Source: Micrococcaceae bacterium (GTDB lineage Bacteria; Actinomycetota; Actinomycetes; Actinomycetales; Micrococcaceae). From it: DNA of 56,641 nucleotides. The notes under the pieces are model-generated. The model saw only the letters and a program-made list of their open reading frames with translations. It did no database searches and had not been told where the DNA came from. Of this stretch, positions 16,283 through 25,065 are shown in pieces. Each line of letters begins with the position of its first letter. Position 1 is the stretch's first letter. Position numbers and translations under genes: made by a program. The stretch lies in assembly GCA_025465475.1 (NCBI GenBank), contig JAODMR010000053.1:1-56641 (forward strand), given 5' to 3'.

Positions 16283-16717
16283 ATGACCACCGCCGCCGCG
16301 CCGTTGCCCGGAGAGTCCCGCTGCCCATGTTTGAGCGGGGAAACGTATGGCGGGTGCTGCGGTCGTTTCCATGCTGGAGAAGCGGCTGCTCCCACGGCCG
16401 AGGCTTTGATGCGCTCCCGGTATTCGGCGTTTGTGGTGCTCGACGCCCCCTACCTGCTGCAGACCTGGCACCCGAGCACCCGGCCGGAAGTTTTGGAGCT
16501 GGATCCTGAAGTGCAGTGGCGTCGGCTGGACATCGTGAAGGTGAGCGCCGGTGGTCCATTCGACGAGGAGGGAACCGTTGTGTTCCGGGCGTACAGCCGG
16601 GTGGCTGGTTCACCGGAGGTGCTGGCCGAGGCCAGCCGGTTCCTGCGGGTCGACGGGCGCTGGCACTATCTGGACGCGGCAGGGGCGGAAGCGGGGTCCT
16701 TCCGCCGTCGCCGCTGA
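16283..16717 (+). CDS. YchJ-family SEC-C protein
   Basis: This 144-residue protein of the UPF0225/YchJ family is of unknown function. The N-terminal zinc-binding SEC-C-type motif is clear: CPCLSGETYGGCCGRFH (C-x-C ... C-C-x-x-x-H) at about residues 14-30, followed by the family segment AEALMRSRYSAFVV and an NTF2-like body (EGTVVFRAYSRV, ASRFLRVDGRWHYLDA). GATAAT lies exactly 6 nt before the ATG and no Shine-Dalgarno is present, so the mRNA is likely leaderless. It precedes the transferase gene by 26 bp. Confidence 0.88.
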   Translation: MTTAAAPLPGESRCPCLSGETYGGCCGRFHAGEAAAPTAEALMRSRYSAFVVLDAPYLLQTWHPSTRPEVLELDPEVQWRRLDIVKVSAGGPFDEEGTVVFRAYSRVAGSPEVLAEASRFLRVDGRWHYLDAAGAEAGSFRRRR

Positions 16718-16743
16718 GACGGCAACCAGCCTAGGCTTGCATC

Positions 16744-17769
16744 ATGACTACGTCGGAAACGAGCAGCAGGCCAGGGCAGGACTTCAGCACCAAGGGTGCG
16801 TACGTCACCGGCGGCCAGGAGTTCAACCGGGACACGAATTACATCGAAACCCGTATCACCAGGGACGGCCGCGACGGTTACCCGGTGGAGCCGGGCCGGT
16901 ACCGTCTGGTCGTCTCCCGCGCCTGCCCCTGGGCGCATCGATCCACGATTGTCAGGCGCCTACTCGGGCTCGAGGACGCTATTTCCATTGGCGTTGCCGG
17001 CCCCACCCATGACGCCCGGTCCTGGACCTTCGACCTCGACCCCGACGGTGTGGACCCCGTCCTGGGCATTGAGCGGCTGCAGGACGCGTACTTCCGCCGC
17101 TTTCCGGATTACCCCCGCGGCATTACCGTCCCGGCCGTCGTCGACGTCCCCACGGGCGCCGTCGTCACCAACAACTTTCCGCAGATCACACTGGATTTTT
17201 CCACCGAGTGGCAGGAATTTCACCGCGCCGGGGCGCCGGACCTGTACCCGGAGCCGCTGCGCGCCGAAATCGACGCCGTAGCCCGGCGCATTTTCACCGA
17301 GGTGAACAACGGCGTGTACCGCTGCGGCTTCGCCGGTTCACAGGAAGCCTACGAAGCGGCCTATGACAGGCTGTTCACCGCGCTCGACTGGCTGGAGGAC
17401 CGGCTGACCTCCCAGCGCTACCTGGTGGGGGACACCCTCACGGAAGCTGACATCCGGCTGTTCACCACCCTGGTCCGCTTTGACGCCGTCTACCACGGCC
17501 ACTTCAAGTGCAACCGTTCCAAACTCTCCGAGATGCCCGCCCTGTGGGCGTATGCACGTGACCTGTTCCAAACACCGGGCTTCGGCGACACCGTCAACTT
17601 CGACCAGATCAAGCAGCACTACTACATTGTGCATACGGACATCAACCCCACGCAGATCGTGCCCAAGGGCCCCGACACGGCGAACTGGCACACTGCCCAT
17701 GGCCGCGAAGCGCTGGGCGGCAGGCCGTTTGGCGACGGTACGCCGCCTACCCGCCCGGTCGACGCCTAG
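16744..17769 (+). CDS. Xi-class glutathione transferase-like (glutathionyl-hydroquinone reductase family)
   Basis: This 341-residue protein of the YqjG/ECM4 family reduces thiol-conjugated hydroquinones in proteobacteria and fungi. The catalytic Cys is at about residue 61 in SRACPWAHRSTIVRRLLGL (the CPWA motif), followed by a thioredoxin-fold N-domain and an all-helical C-domain (YLVGDTLTEADIRLFTTLVRFD, YYIVHTDINPTQIVPKGP). Actinobacteria generally use mycothiol rather than glutathione, so the physiological thiol is probably mycothiol; that is inference. The start is leaderless in type (TAGGCT, 6-nt gap). A marR-type gene follows 7 bp downstream and may sense the same compounds. Confidence 0.88.
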   Translation: MTTSETSSRPGQDFSTKGAYVTGGQEFNRDTNYIETRITRDGRDGYPVEPGRYRLVVSRACPWAHRSTIVRRLLGLEDAISIGVAGPTHDARSWTFDLDPDGVDPVLGIERLQDAYFRRFPDYPRGITVPAVVDVPTGAVVTNNFPQITLDFSTEWQEFHRAGAPDLYPEPLRAEIDAVARRIFTEVNNGVYRCGFAGSQEAYEAAYDRLFTALDWLEDRLTSQRYLVGDTLTEADIRLFTTLVRFDAVYHGHFKCNRSKLSEMPALWAYARDLFQTPGFGDTVNFDQIKQHYYIVHTDINPTQIVPKGPDTANWHTAHGREALGGRPFGDGTPPTRPVDA

Positions 17770-17776
17770 GCGCGGC

Positions 17777-18262
17777 GTGCCCGATCCCGCCTGGCTGACG
17801 CCGGGGGAGCGCGAGGCGTGGCTGGCACTGCTGTCCACCATCACGCTCCTCCCCGGAGCCATCGAAGCGCCCCTGCAGCGCGAGGCCAACGTGTCCCTTT
17901 TCGACTACAACGTGCTGGCGATGCTCAGCGAAAGCAGCAGCAGGGCGCTGCCCATGAGCGAGCTCGCCGCCCGCACCAGCGCTTCTCTCTCACGCCTGTC
18001 CCACGTGGTGAAGAAACTTGAACAGCGGGGTCTGGTTGGCCGTGCCAGCCACTCAGAGGATGCACGGGTAACGACGGCGTCCATCACGGAGAAGGGTTAC
18101 GCCCTGATTCTCCGGCTGGCCCCGCTGCATGTGGCGGCAGTTCGTGCCGCCATCTTCGATCGGTTGGACGAACGGGACGTCCGGGACCTGGCCCGGGTGG
18201 GGCGCCGCCTCGTTGGCGGCCTGGACCCGCAGCACTGGATCCTGCGTACGCCCGCCCCCTGA
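17777..18262 (+). CDS. MarR-family transcriptional regulator
   Basis: This 161-residue protein starts at GTG 17777, 7 bp behind the transferase stop, so the two are probably one transcript. The winged helix-turn-helix is seen in LPMSELAARTSASLSRLSHVVKKLEQRGLVGR (about residues 56-87), and the wing in DARVTTASITEKGYALI. Flanking helices form the dimerisation arms. MarR proteins often sense phenolics, quinones or oxidants, which fits a hydroquinone-type enzyme next door. No Shine-Dalgarno is obvious, so translational coupling is likely. Its operator was not identified. Confidence 0.85.
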   Translation: MPDPAWLTPGEREAWLALLSTITLLPGAIEAPLQREANVSLFDYNVLAMLSESSSRALPMSELAARTSASLSRLSHVVKKLEQRGLVGRASHSEDARVTTASITEKGYALILRLAPLHVAAVRAAIFDRLDERDVRDLARVGRRLVGGLDPQHWILRTPAP

Positions 18263-18337
18263 CGTTCCACGGCGGGCCCGTTGTGAATTACGTCATGGTT
18301 CTGTTTCTTAATGCCCCCCTGATGCATTAGCCTCGAC

Positions 18338-18356
18338 TTAGGTTTGGATAACCTAA
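18338..18356. promoter_or_regulatory. DtxR/IdeR-type iron box
   Basis: TTAGGTTTGGATAACCTAA is a perfect 7-5-7 palindrome matching the known 19-bp DtxR/IdeR consensus (TTAGGTTAGSCTAACCTAA) except in its centre. It ends 23 nt before the GTG of the siderophore-binding lipoprotein gene. Iron-loaded DtxR/IdeR should repress the operon here. Confidence 0.9.
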
Positions 18357-18379
18357 CCGAGACTACGTCAGGGAGTGCA

Positions 18380-19438
18380 GTGGAAATTTCGCGCCGTTCG
18401 GGGCTCAAAATCGGCCTGTTGGCCTCGGTCGCAGCAGCGGGCATCGCGCTGGCCGGCTGTTCAACGGGTGCCGTCGGGGCAGCCGGCAGCCCCTCCAGTG
18501 CCACAGCGGACAGCACCTTCCCCGTCACCGTGCAGCACGCCTTTGGAAAGACGACTGTTCCCACCGCACCGCAGCGGGTCGCCACCGTCTCCTGGGTCAA
18601 CGCCGATGTCGCCTTGGCGTTGGGCGTCGTACCCGTGGGCATGGCTCGTGACGAGTGGGGCGGCAACGCCAAGGGATCCACCCCCTGGAAGGATGCTGCA
18701 CTGGAAAAGGCAGGTGCGTCGATCGGATCCGCCAAGGCGCCGGTGCAGTACTCCGAAACCGACGGTATCAACTTCACCGAAATCGCCAGGACCAGCCCCG
18801 ACGTGATTCTGGCTGCGTATTCCGGACTGTCGCAGGAGGACTACGACAAGCTGTCGAGCATCGCCCCCGTGGTGGCCTACCCCGACGTTCCGTACGGCAC
18901 TGCCTGGCAGGACTCCACCCTCCTGATCGGCAAGGCTCTGGGAAAGGAAGCGCAGGCCAAGCAACTCGTCGCCGACACGGAGGCGGCTATTCAGGCTGCG
19001 GCCGACCAGTACCCCCAAATAGCGGGCAAGTCCTTCATTTACGGCAACCTGGAACCGGACACGGCTGACGGCGTCAACGTCTATACGGCCGCCGATAACC
19101 GCCCCCGCTTCCTGAGCAGCATCGGAATGAAACTGGCGCCGGTAGTGACCGACAACACGACCGACCCCAAGGCCTTCTTTATCCCCTGGTCCGCGGAGCG
19201 GGCAAACGAACTGGCCTCGGATGTTTTTGTCAGTTGGGTTCCGGACGCACAGACCAAGGACGCCATTGCTGCCGACCCGCTGCTCGGCCAAATTCCGGCG
19301 GTCAAGAGCGGAGCCTTTGTCGCTGATTCGGACAACACCCTCACCCTCTCCATCTCCGCAGCCTCCCCGCTGAGCCTGCCGTGGGCGTTGGAGAAGTTCC
19401 TTCCGTTGCTCGGTGCCGCTGCCGACAACGTCAAGTAA
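18380..19438 (+). CDS. Iron-siderophore ABC transporter substrate-binding lipoprotein
   Basis: This protein has 352 residues from GTG 18380, chosen because GGGAG precedes it and because an upstream in-frame TTG would lie inside the iron box. A lipoprotein signal peptide (SRRSGLK, hydrophobic core, lipobox LAGC with Cys 27) anchors it outside the membrane. The body is a FepB/FatB-type periplasmic-binding fold: QRVATVSWVNADVALALGVVPVGM, then IARTSPDVILAAYSGLSQEDYDKL. It captures ferric siderophores for the two permeases that follow. The preceding Ser-Arg-Arg could also suit Tat export, but the motif is weak. Confidence 0.93.
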   Translation: MEISRRSGLKIGLLASVAAAGIALAGCSTGAVGAAGSPSSATADSTFPVTVQHAFGKTTVPTAPQRVATVSWVNADVALALGVVPVGMARDEWGGNAKGSTPWKDAALEKAGASIGSAKAPVQYSETDGINFTEIARTSPDVILAAYSGLSQEDYDKLSSIAPVVAYPDVPYGTAWQDSTLLIGKALGKEAQAKQLVADTEAAIQAAADQYPQIAGKSFIYGNLEPDTADGVNVYTAADNRPRFLSSIGMKLAPVVTDNTTDPKAFFIPWSAERANELASDVFVSWVPDAQTKDAIAADPLLGQIPAVKSGAFVADSDNTLTLSISAASPLSLPWALEKFLPLLGAAADNVK

Positions 19439-19445
19439 CGCTCTC

Positions 19446-20501
19446 GTGAGCACCCCGCCCGCGACCATCGAGCGGATCGCAGCCCTCACCCGGCGCCCCG
19501 TCCAGTCCCGGTTGCGCCGTACCGGGTGGGCGGCAGCCGCCGTGCTGGTGCTGCTCCTGGTCTGTGCGGCGTCAGTGGCGGTGGGAGCCAGACCTGTTTC
19601 CCTCCCGGTGGTGCTGGACGCGCTGACCTCGCCCGACCCGATGAATGGTGACCATGCGGTGGTGCTGGCACGGGTGCCGCGCACGGTGGCGGGGCTCCTT
19701 GTCGGCGCCGCATTGGGCCTGGCTGGGACCGCCATGCAGGGCATTGCCCGCAACCCGTTGGCGGATCCGGGAATCCTGGGCATCAATGCCGGCGCGGCGC
19801 TGGCCGTGGTCGCCGGTATTTTCTTCCTCGGCCCCGGCGGTACCGGCAGCTACCTGTGGCTGGCCTTCGCCGGGTCGGCCCTGGCCGCTGTCCTGGTGTA
19901 CGCCGTCGCCAGCCTGGGCCGGGAGGGGGCGACGCCGGTGAAGCTGGCGCTTGCCGGGGCGGCAACGTCCGCCGGATTCGCTTCCTTGATGAACGCCATG
20001 CTGGTGAGCAGCCAGGACTCGCTGGAACTGTTCCGTAACTGGCAGGTGGGTGCGCTGGCCGGTAAGAGCTGGGATGACATCACCGCCGTACTGCCCTTTC
20101 TGGCGGTCGGCGCTGTCATCCTGCTGTTGACCGGACGGCTGCTGAACACCCTCTCGCTGGGTGACGAGGTGGCCCGGAGCCTGGGCCAGCGGCCCGGGCT
20201 GGGCCGTGCCGGGGCCGGCGTCGGCATTGTGCTGCTGTGCGGTGGCGCGACCGCGGTGGCCGGGCCCATTGCCTTCCTCGGCCTGGTGGTGCCGCACATG
20301 ATTCGCGCCGTGGTTGGCACGAACTACCGGTGGCTGCTACCCCTCTCCGCGGTGCTGTCTCCGGCCGTGCTGTTGCTGGCCGACGTGCTGGGACGGGTGC
20401 TGCTGCCCCCCACGGAGATTCCTGCCGGCGTCCTGTCGGCCGTGCTTGGAGCTCCCGTTTTCATCTGGCTTGTCCGCCGTGGCCGCAAGGCAACGCTATG
20501 A
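19446..20501 (+). CDS. FecCD-family siderophore ABC permease, subunit 1
   Basis: This protein has 351 residues from GTG 19446, 7 bp after the lipoprotein gene; an earlier in-frame start at 19413 inside that gene is possible. It is a polytopic inner-membrane permease of the BtuC/FecCD type. Family signatures are the coupling region LVGAALGLAGTAMQGIARNP and the C-terminal AFLGLVVPHMIRAVVG and EIPAGVLSAVLGAPVFIWLV. About ten helices are expected. It should pair with the next permease as a heterodimer. Its stop overlaps the next start as ATGA. Confidence 0.93.
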   Translation: MSTPPATIERIAALTRRPVQSRLRRTGWAAAAVLVLLLVCAASVAVGARPVSLPVVLDALTSPDPMNGDHAVVLARVPRTVAGLLVGAALGLAGTAMQGIARNPLADPGILGINAGAALAVVAGIFFLGPGGTGSYLWLAFAGSALAAVLVYAVASLGREGATPVKLALAGAATSAGFASLMNAMLVSSQDSLELFRNWQVGALAGKSWDDITAVLPFLAVGAVILLLTGRLLNTLSLGDEVARSLGQRPGLGRAGAGVGIVLLCGGATAVAGPIAFLGLVVPHMIRAVVGTNYRWLLPLSAVLSPAVLLLADVLGRVLLPPTEIPAGVLSAVLGAPVFIWLVRRGRKATL

Positions 20502-21565
20502 GCGCGCCGGCCGTGAACAAGTCCTCCCGGCGCGCGCGCTCCGCCGGTACGGTTCCGTCGTTCGCTGACGCACGACGCCGTCCGCGTCGCCGCCGGTTGG
20601 TCCTCTGCCTGGTACTGGCCGTTGTTGTCGGCGCCTTGCTGGCCGTGAACATCCTGCTGGGCAGCTATACCGTGACAGTTCCGGATTTCCTCCGCATGGT
20701 GAATGGGCAGCGCATCCCCGGTGCTTCCTTCATCGTGATGGACAACAAACTCCCTCGGGCGCTCACCGCTCTGATGGTGGGTGCCTGCTTCGGCATTGCC
20801 GGCGCCGTGTTCCAGACGATGCTCCGCAATCCGCTCGCCAGCCCGGACATTATCGGCATCAGTTACGGGGCCAGCGCTTCAGCGGTCCTGGCCATCGTGT
20901 TCCTGGGGGCCAGCGGCCTGGCAATATCAGCTGCCGCGATCGGTGGCGCGGTGGTGGTGGCGGCGCTGATCAGCTGGCTCTCCCGTTCCCGTGGAGGCTC
21001 AGGCCTGATCCTGTCCGGCATCGGGGTGGCGGCCTTCCTCCAGGCCCTGGTGACTTTCCTGCTGCAACGCTCGGACGTGCGAACCGCCCAGGAAGCCCTC
21101 GTGTGGCTGGTTGGTTCACTCAACGCCAGCAACTGGAGCCGCACGGCAGCCCTCGCGTTGGGACTGCTGGTGCTGCTCCCCGTGGCAGCGCTGCTGTCGC
21201 GAAACCTCCAAGCGCTCCAGCTCGGGGAGGACACTGCCACGGCACTGGGCCACCGCGTGCGGTTCTCCCGCGCGGCGCTGACCCTCCTTGGCGTGCTGCT
21301 CGCCGCCATCGCGACCGCCGCTGCCGGGCCTGTCGCTTTCGTGGCCTTCCTGTCGGCTCCGATCGCGCGCCGACTCAACGCGGGGGCCTCCTCGCTGCTG
21401 GTCGCGCTTTTGGTGGGGGCCGCCATCGTGTTGGGCGCCGACTTCCTGGCCGCCAACCTGCTGCCCCACACCGCCCTGCCCGTCGGCGTCGTCACCGGCG
21501 CCCTGGGCGCCCCGTTCCTGCTCTGGCTGCTGGCCAGCACCAACCGCAACGGCCACGGAGGCTGA
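20498..21565 (+). CDS. FecCD-family siderophore ABC permease, subunit 2
   Basis: This 355-residue protein begins at the ATG of an ATGA overlap with the previous gene. A basic Arg-rich cytoplasmic leader of about 40 residues (DARRRPRRRRL) precedes the first helix. The FecCD coupling segment is MVGACFGIAGAVFQTMLRNPLASPDIIG, and the C-terminal signature is ALPVGVVTGALGAPFLLWLL. The AFVAFLSAPIARRLN segment replaces the more usual GLVVPH. It forms the membrane channel with subunit 1, and the ATPase gene begins one base after its stop. Confidence 0.93.
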   Translation: MSAPAVNKSSRRARSAGTVPSFADARRRPRRRRLVLCLVLAVVVGALLAVNILLGSYTVTVPDFLRMVNGQRIPGASFIVMDNKLPRALTALMVGACFGIAGAVFQTMLRNPLASPDIIGISYGASASAVLAIVFLGASGLAISAAAIGGAVVVAALISWLSRSRGGSGLILSGIGVAAFLQALVTFLLQRSDVRTAQEALVWLVGSLNASNWSRTAALALGLLVLLPVAALLSRNLQALQLGEDTATALGHRVRFSRAALTLLGVLLAAIATAAAGPVAFVAFLSAPIARRLNAGASSLLVALLVGAAIVLGADFLAANLLPHTALPVGVVTGALGAPFLLWLLASTNRNGHGG

Positions 21566-21566
21566 T

Positions 21567-22502
21567 ATGAAAGCACCGCAAGAAAGCCGCGTCCCCGGGC
21601 AGGGCACCTCCGCGCCCGGCCGGCTTGCCGCAACAGGCGTCAGCCTGGGCTACGGAGACCGCCGCATCGTGCATAACCTCTCCACGTCCTTGCCCGCAGG
21701 ACGGGTCACCATGATCGTGGGCGCCAATGCGTGCGGAAAATCGACCCTGCTCCGTGGTTTGGCCCGGTTGCTGAAGCCGGAAGCCGGAACCGTGATGCTG
21801 GACGGGAGGGACATTTTTCGGTTGCCCTCCCGGCAGGTCGCCACCCAGCTGGGGATCCTGCCGCAGACACCCACCGCGCCGGAAGGAATCACCGTGGCCG
21901 ACCTGGTGGGTCGTGGACGCAGCCCCCACCAGGGCTGGTTCCGGCAATGGAGCACCGCCGACGACGACGCGGTGGATGCGGCCCTGCAAGCCACGGACAC
22001 CCGGGAGCTGGCCCTTCGCAACGTCGATGAGCTGTCCGGCGGGCAGCGGCAGCGCGTCTGGATAGCCATGGCCCTGGCCCAGCAGACTGACATCCTGCTG
22101 CTGGACGAACCCACCACGTACCTTGATTTGGCGCACCAGGTGGAGGTTTTGGAACTGGTGGCCGACCTGAATGCCAGCCGGGGAACCACGGTCGGCATTG
22201 TGCTGCACGACCTCAACCTGGCGGCACGATACGGGGATCACCTGATCGCCATGAAGGACGGCGGAATTGTCGCGGCGGGACCGCCCGACGAAGTCCTGAC
22301 CGAGGACCTGGTCCGCACCGTGTTCCAGCTCGAAGCCAGAGTGGTACCCGACCCGGTGTGCGGCTCGCCCATGGTGGTTCCGTTGGGGCGCCGCCGTCGT
22401 CCACCCCTTCCCGTTCCCGCAGCATCTCCCGCCCCCACCCCAGTTCCCGTTCCGACCCCGGCAAGCGCGTCCGCCGGTTCCGCTCCGAAGGCCGTCGCAT
22501 GA
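21567..22502 (+). CDS. Siderophore ABC transporter ATP-binding protein
   Basis: This 311-residue FepC/FhuC-type ATPase drives the two upstream permeases. Visible motifs are Walker A VGANACGKST (about residues 51-60; the usual N-G-S-G is N-A-C-G), the Q-loop LGILPQ, the signature LSGGQRQRVWIAMALAQ, Walker B ILLLDEPTTYLD and the switch His in VLHDLN. The last 40 residues are a Pro/Ala/Val/Ser-rich low-complexity tail (PLPVPAASPAPTPVPVP) that is not part of the ATPase fold. It overlaps the next gene by ATGA. Confidence 0.93.
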   Translation: MKAPQESRVPGQGTSAPGRLAATGVSLGYGDRRIVHNLSTSLPAGRVTMIVGANACGKSTLLRGLARLLKPEAGTVMLDGRDIFRLPSRQVATQLGILPQTPTAPEGITVADLVGRGRSPHQGWFRQWSTADDDAVDAALQATDTRELALRNVDELSGGQRQRVWIAMALAQQTDILLLDEPTTYLDLAHQVEVLELVADLNASRGTTVGIVLHDLNLAARYGDHLIAMKDGGIVAAGPPDEVLTEDLVRTVFQLEARVVPDPVCGSPMVVPLGRRRRPPLPVPAASPAPTPVPVPTPASASAGSAPKAVA

Positions 22503-23563
22503 GTACTCCCACCTTGACCCCGGACACAGTTCCGGTCCTGCGCTCCTTCGATGTGCAGGTGGCGGCGGTGCAGCAGCTCAGTCCCTGCTTCCGTCGGGTC
22601 ACCTTCCACGGGCCTGACCTCGAATATTTCGGCACTGACGCGAATGGATTGACCCTGGACCTGCGGGTCAAACTGCTGATCCCGGCAAACGGCCACCAGG
22701 TGCCGGACTTCTCCAATCTGGATAACGGCTGGTATCAGAAGTGGCTGGCCCTTGATGCCTCATCCAGGGGCCACCTGCGCACCTACACCGTGCGGGCGCT
22801 GCGCTCCGTCGCATCGGGCCACACCGAGCTCGACATCGACTTTGTACTGCACCTGGCCGGAGCTTCGGGCCCTGCGGCCCGGTGGGCCGCACGGGCTGCC
22901 GTGGGGGACCGGATGACGCTGATCGGCCCCAACGCCCTTGCCGGGGACTGCCTGGGCATCGAGTTCAAGCCGGGCGGCTTCAGCTGTGCAGGTTCCGATG
23001 AAGCACCCTATCCAGCCGTCCACGCCGCGCCCGACGTCGTGCCGCCGGCGTCCGGGGTTGACCGTCGGGCGGGAGGGCCCGTCCCGACCCACGAACCACC
23101 GGCCGGGCAACGGGTGCTGCTGGTGGGCGACGAGACCGCGGCGCCCGCCATAGGGGCTATCCTCGCTGCCCTGCCGTCGAACGTGACGGGCAGAGCCGTC
23201 GTGGAGGTGCCCTCCGCAGCTGACTTCCTGGACCTGCCCACCCGATCACAGGTGAAAGTGACATGGCTGGCCCGCAATGGTGCCGCCCACGGAACCTTCC
23301 TCCATCAGGCGGTACGTCAGGCGGTGGTACCCGCCTGGTGCCATCGCGGCGTCGAACCCGAAGCCGTGGACGTGGACGAGTCCCTGCTGTGGGAAACGCC
23401 CGAACCCGGTCAGGCCGTGTGGAACGGCTTTTACGCCTGGATCGCCGGCGAGGCGGCAGTGGTGCGGGAACTCCGCCGCTACCTGGTCCGCGACGTCGGC
23501 GTGGACCGCAGCGACGTTGCCTTCATGGGCTACTGGCGACAGGGAAAGGCCGAGCGAACCTGA
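22499..23563 (+). CDS. Siderophore-interacting protein (ferric-siderophore reductase, ViuB/YqjH family)
   Basis: This 354-residue flavoprotein probably releases iron from imported ferric siderophores by NAD(P)H-dependent reduction in the cytoplasm. The FAD-binding barrel contains RTYTVRALRS (the RxYTxR motif) and DFVLHLAGASGPAARWA. After a Gly/Pro-rich insertion (about residues 160-205) the NAD(P)-binding domain follows with VLLVGDETAAPAIGAILAALP and the C-terminal FYAWIAGEAAVVRELRRYLV and MGYWRQG signature. It is the last gene of the iron-boxed operon and is translationally coupled to the ATPase. Confidence 0.93.
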   Translation: MSTPTLTPDTVPVLRSFDVQVAAVQQLSPCFRRVTFHGPDLEYFGTDANGLTLDLRVKLLIPANGHQVPDFSNLDNGWYQKWLALDASSRGHLRTYTVRALRSVASGHTELDIDFVLHLAGASGPAARWAARAAVGDRMTLIGPNALAGDCLGIEFKPGGFSCAGSDEAPYPAVHAAPDVVPPASGVDRRAGGPVPTHEPPAGQRVLLVGDETAAPAIGAILAALPSNVTGRAVVEVPSAADFLDLPTRSQVKVTWLARNGAAHGTFLHQAVRQAVVPAWCHRGVEPEAVDVDESLLWETPEPGQAVWNGFYAWIAGEAAVVRELRRYLVRDVGVDRSDVAFMGYWRQGKAERT

Positions 23564-23574
23564 CCGTTCTGCCC

Positions 23575-24990
23575 CTAGTGCACCCGTCCGGCAACCAGGG
23601 CAGCGGCCAGGGCCAGCGCGGCGGCGATGGTGAAGGCCAGCATGTACCCCTGCCCGCCACTCGTGAGCAGGGCAGCGAAGACAGCACCGACGATCGCCAA
23701 GACGGCGGCCGAGGTCAGCGTTTCGTTCAACTGCAGGGCCGCCGCGTTGCGGCCCTGTTCCGCTGGCCCCGATTGTTCCAGCAGCAGGACCGACAGAATG
23801 GGATAGCACATGCCGATCCCGAGTCCGCCAACTGCCCAGCCCAGCCAGGCCACCCAGGCGGGGACCCCCGGCTGCGCCACCAGGCCGGCCACGGCGATGC
23901 CCAACAGCAAGACCCACGACCCGACCCGCAACAGGGCGGCAGGTTGGAGGAGTCCGCGTCCGGCAAGCCATGAACCGCAAAACCAGGTGACGCCGCCGAT
24001 GGTCAGGGAGAGCCCGGCCAGCCACGCGGGCAGCTGCCGCTGCTGGATCATCAGCAGCGGCAGGTAGACGTCGGCCACGGTGAACGCCGTTCCGATCAGC
24101 GCTCGCATCAGCACCACGGCCGGAAGTCCGCGCCGGGCCAGCCAGGTACCCGGAGGCAGCAGCCGGGGCGTCACCGCCACAAGTGCGGCCAGGGCCGCGG
24201 CCAGTTCCGGGACCCACCACGCGGACCGGTGCTGGCCGGCGTCGGACACGATCAACACTGCTGCCGCCGCGACCAGGGCGAATGCCGGGCGCCTTTCCCT
24301 GCGCCAGGGCACGGTCGGGCCATCCTCCGGCGGTGCACCAGGACCGGAGGCGCCCGGATCGGACGGATCGGAGCCGCCCGTGCCGCCCGTGCCCGATCGC
24401 AGCAGCGCGGCGGAGACCAAGGCAAGCACAGGAACGCTAAGAAACACCCAGCGCCATCCCCATCGGTCGGTTATGGCCCCGCTGATGGGGGGTCCCACCA
24501 CCGTCGGCAGCACCCACGCGGCGGCGAGGGCGGCAAACATCCGCGCCCGTTCGTTCGCGGGAAATACCCTGGCAATGACCACGTACAGCGCCACTGCGTT
24601 CAGGCCAACGCCAAGTCCCTGCACCGCCCGGCCGAGGACCAGCTGTCCCATGGTCCCGGAAGTGGCGCCCAGCAACAGCCCGACGGTGAAGAGTCCCAGC
24701 CCGGTGAACAGCGGCCTACCGGGACCCGTCCGCTCCAGCCATGGTGCTGCGACAGCCATCGCCACCACCGATGCTGCCAGCGTTGCGGCGAACGCCAATC
24801 CGTATAGCGCCACCCCGTCCAGCTCCTCCGCGGCCCTTGGCATCGCGGTGGTGATGGCGGTGACCGAGTACGCCTCCAGGAAGGCAAGGCTGAACATGCC
24901 TGCACTGGCGCGGCGGTACGGCCCGGACCAGAGGGAGTCCGGTGGCCCCGACCTGCGCTCCCGAGCCGACCCGGGATCCGGACTGCCCAT
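23575..24990 (-). CDS. MFS transporter (DHA2/drug-export type)
   Basis: This 471-residue integral membrane protein of the major facilitator superfamily has a basic N-terminus of about 28 residues followed by twelve to fourteen hydrophobic helices. The family pattern includes GRAVQGLGVGLNAVALYVVIARVFPANERARMFA (helices 4-5 and loop) and PISGAITDRWGWRWVFL. A Gly/Ser/Asp/Pro-rich cytoplasmic loop lies mid-protein (residues about 200-225). Convergent with the siderophore operon (11 bp apart), it could export a siderophore, but only position suggests this; generic drug export is equally likely. Confidence 0.85.
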   Translation of the reverse strand: MGSPDPGSARERRSGPPDSLWSGPYRRASAGMFSLAFLEAYSVTAITTAMPRAAEELDGVALYGLAFAATLAASVVAMAVAAPWLERTGPGRPLFTGLGLFTVGLLLGATSGTMGQLVLGRAVQGLGVGLNAVALYVVIARVFPANERARMFAALAAAWVLPTVVGPPISGAITDRWGWRWVFLSVPVLALVSAALLRSGTGGTGGSDPSDPGASGPGAPPEDGPTVPWRRERRPAFALVAAAAVLIVSDAGQHRSAWWVPELAAALAALVAVTPRLLPPGTWLARRGLPAVVLMRALIGTAFTVADVYLPLLMIQQRQLPAWLAGLSLTIGGVTWFCGSWLAGRGLLQPAALLRVGSWVLLLGIAVAGLVAQPGVPAWVAWLGWAVGGLGIGMCYPILSVLLLEQSGPAEQGRNAAALQLNETLTSAAVLAIVGAVFAALLTSGGQGYMLAFTIAAALALAAALVAGRVH

Positions 24991-25065
24991 GCTCCCCCCG
25001 CTCCTATGTGCTCAGCGCATCATCGTAGGATGAAGGCGTCCCATCAAGCCACTGCGGAGGTTCGC

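Noticed and set aside
14155-16395. 80-residue longer N-terminus of the acyl-CoA dehydrogenase (start at 16395)
   Set aside because: The extension would overlap the YchJ gene on the other strand, is low-complexity, and a good ribosome-binding site lies at the ATG 16155.
18344-18379. TTG start at 18344 for the siderophore-binding lipoprotein
   Set aside because: It lies inside the iron box and would put 12 polar residues before the signal peptide; GTG 18380 has a ribosome-binding site.
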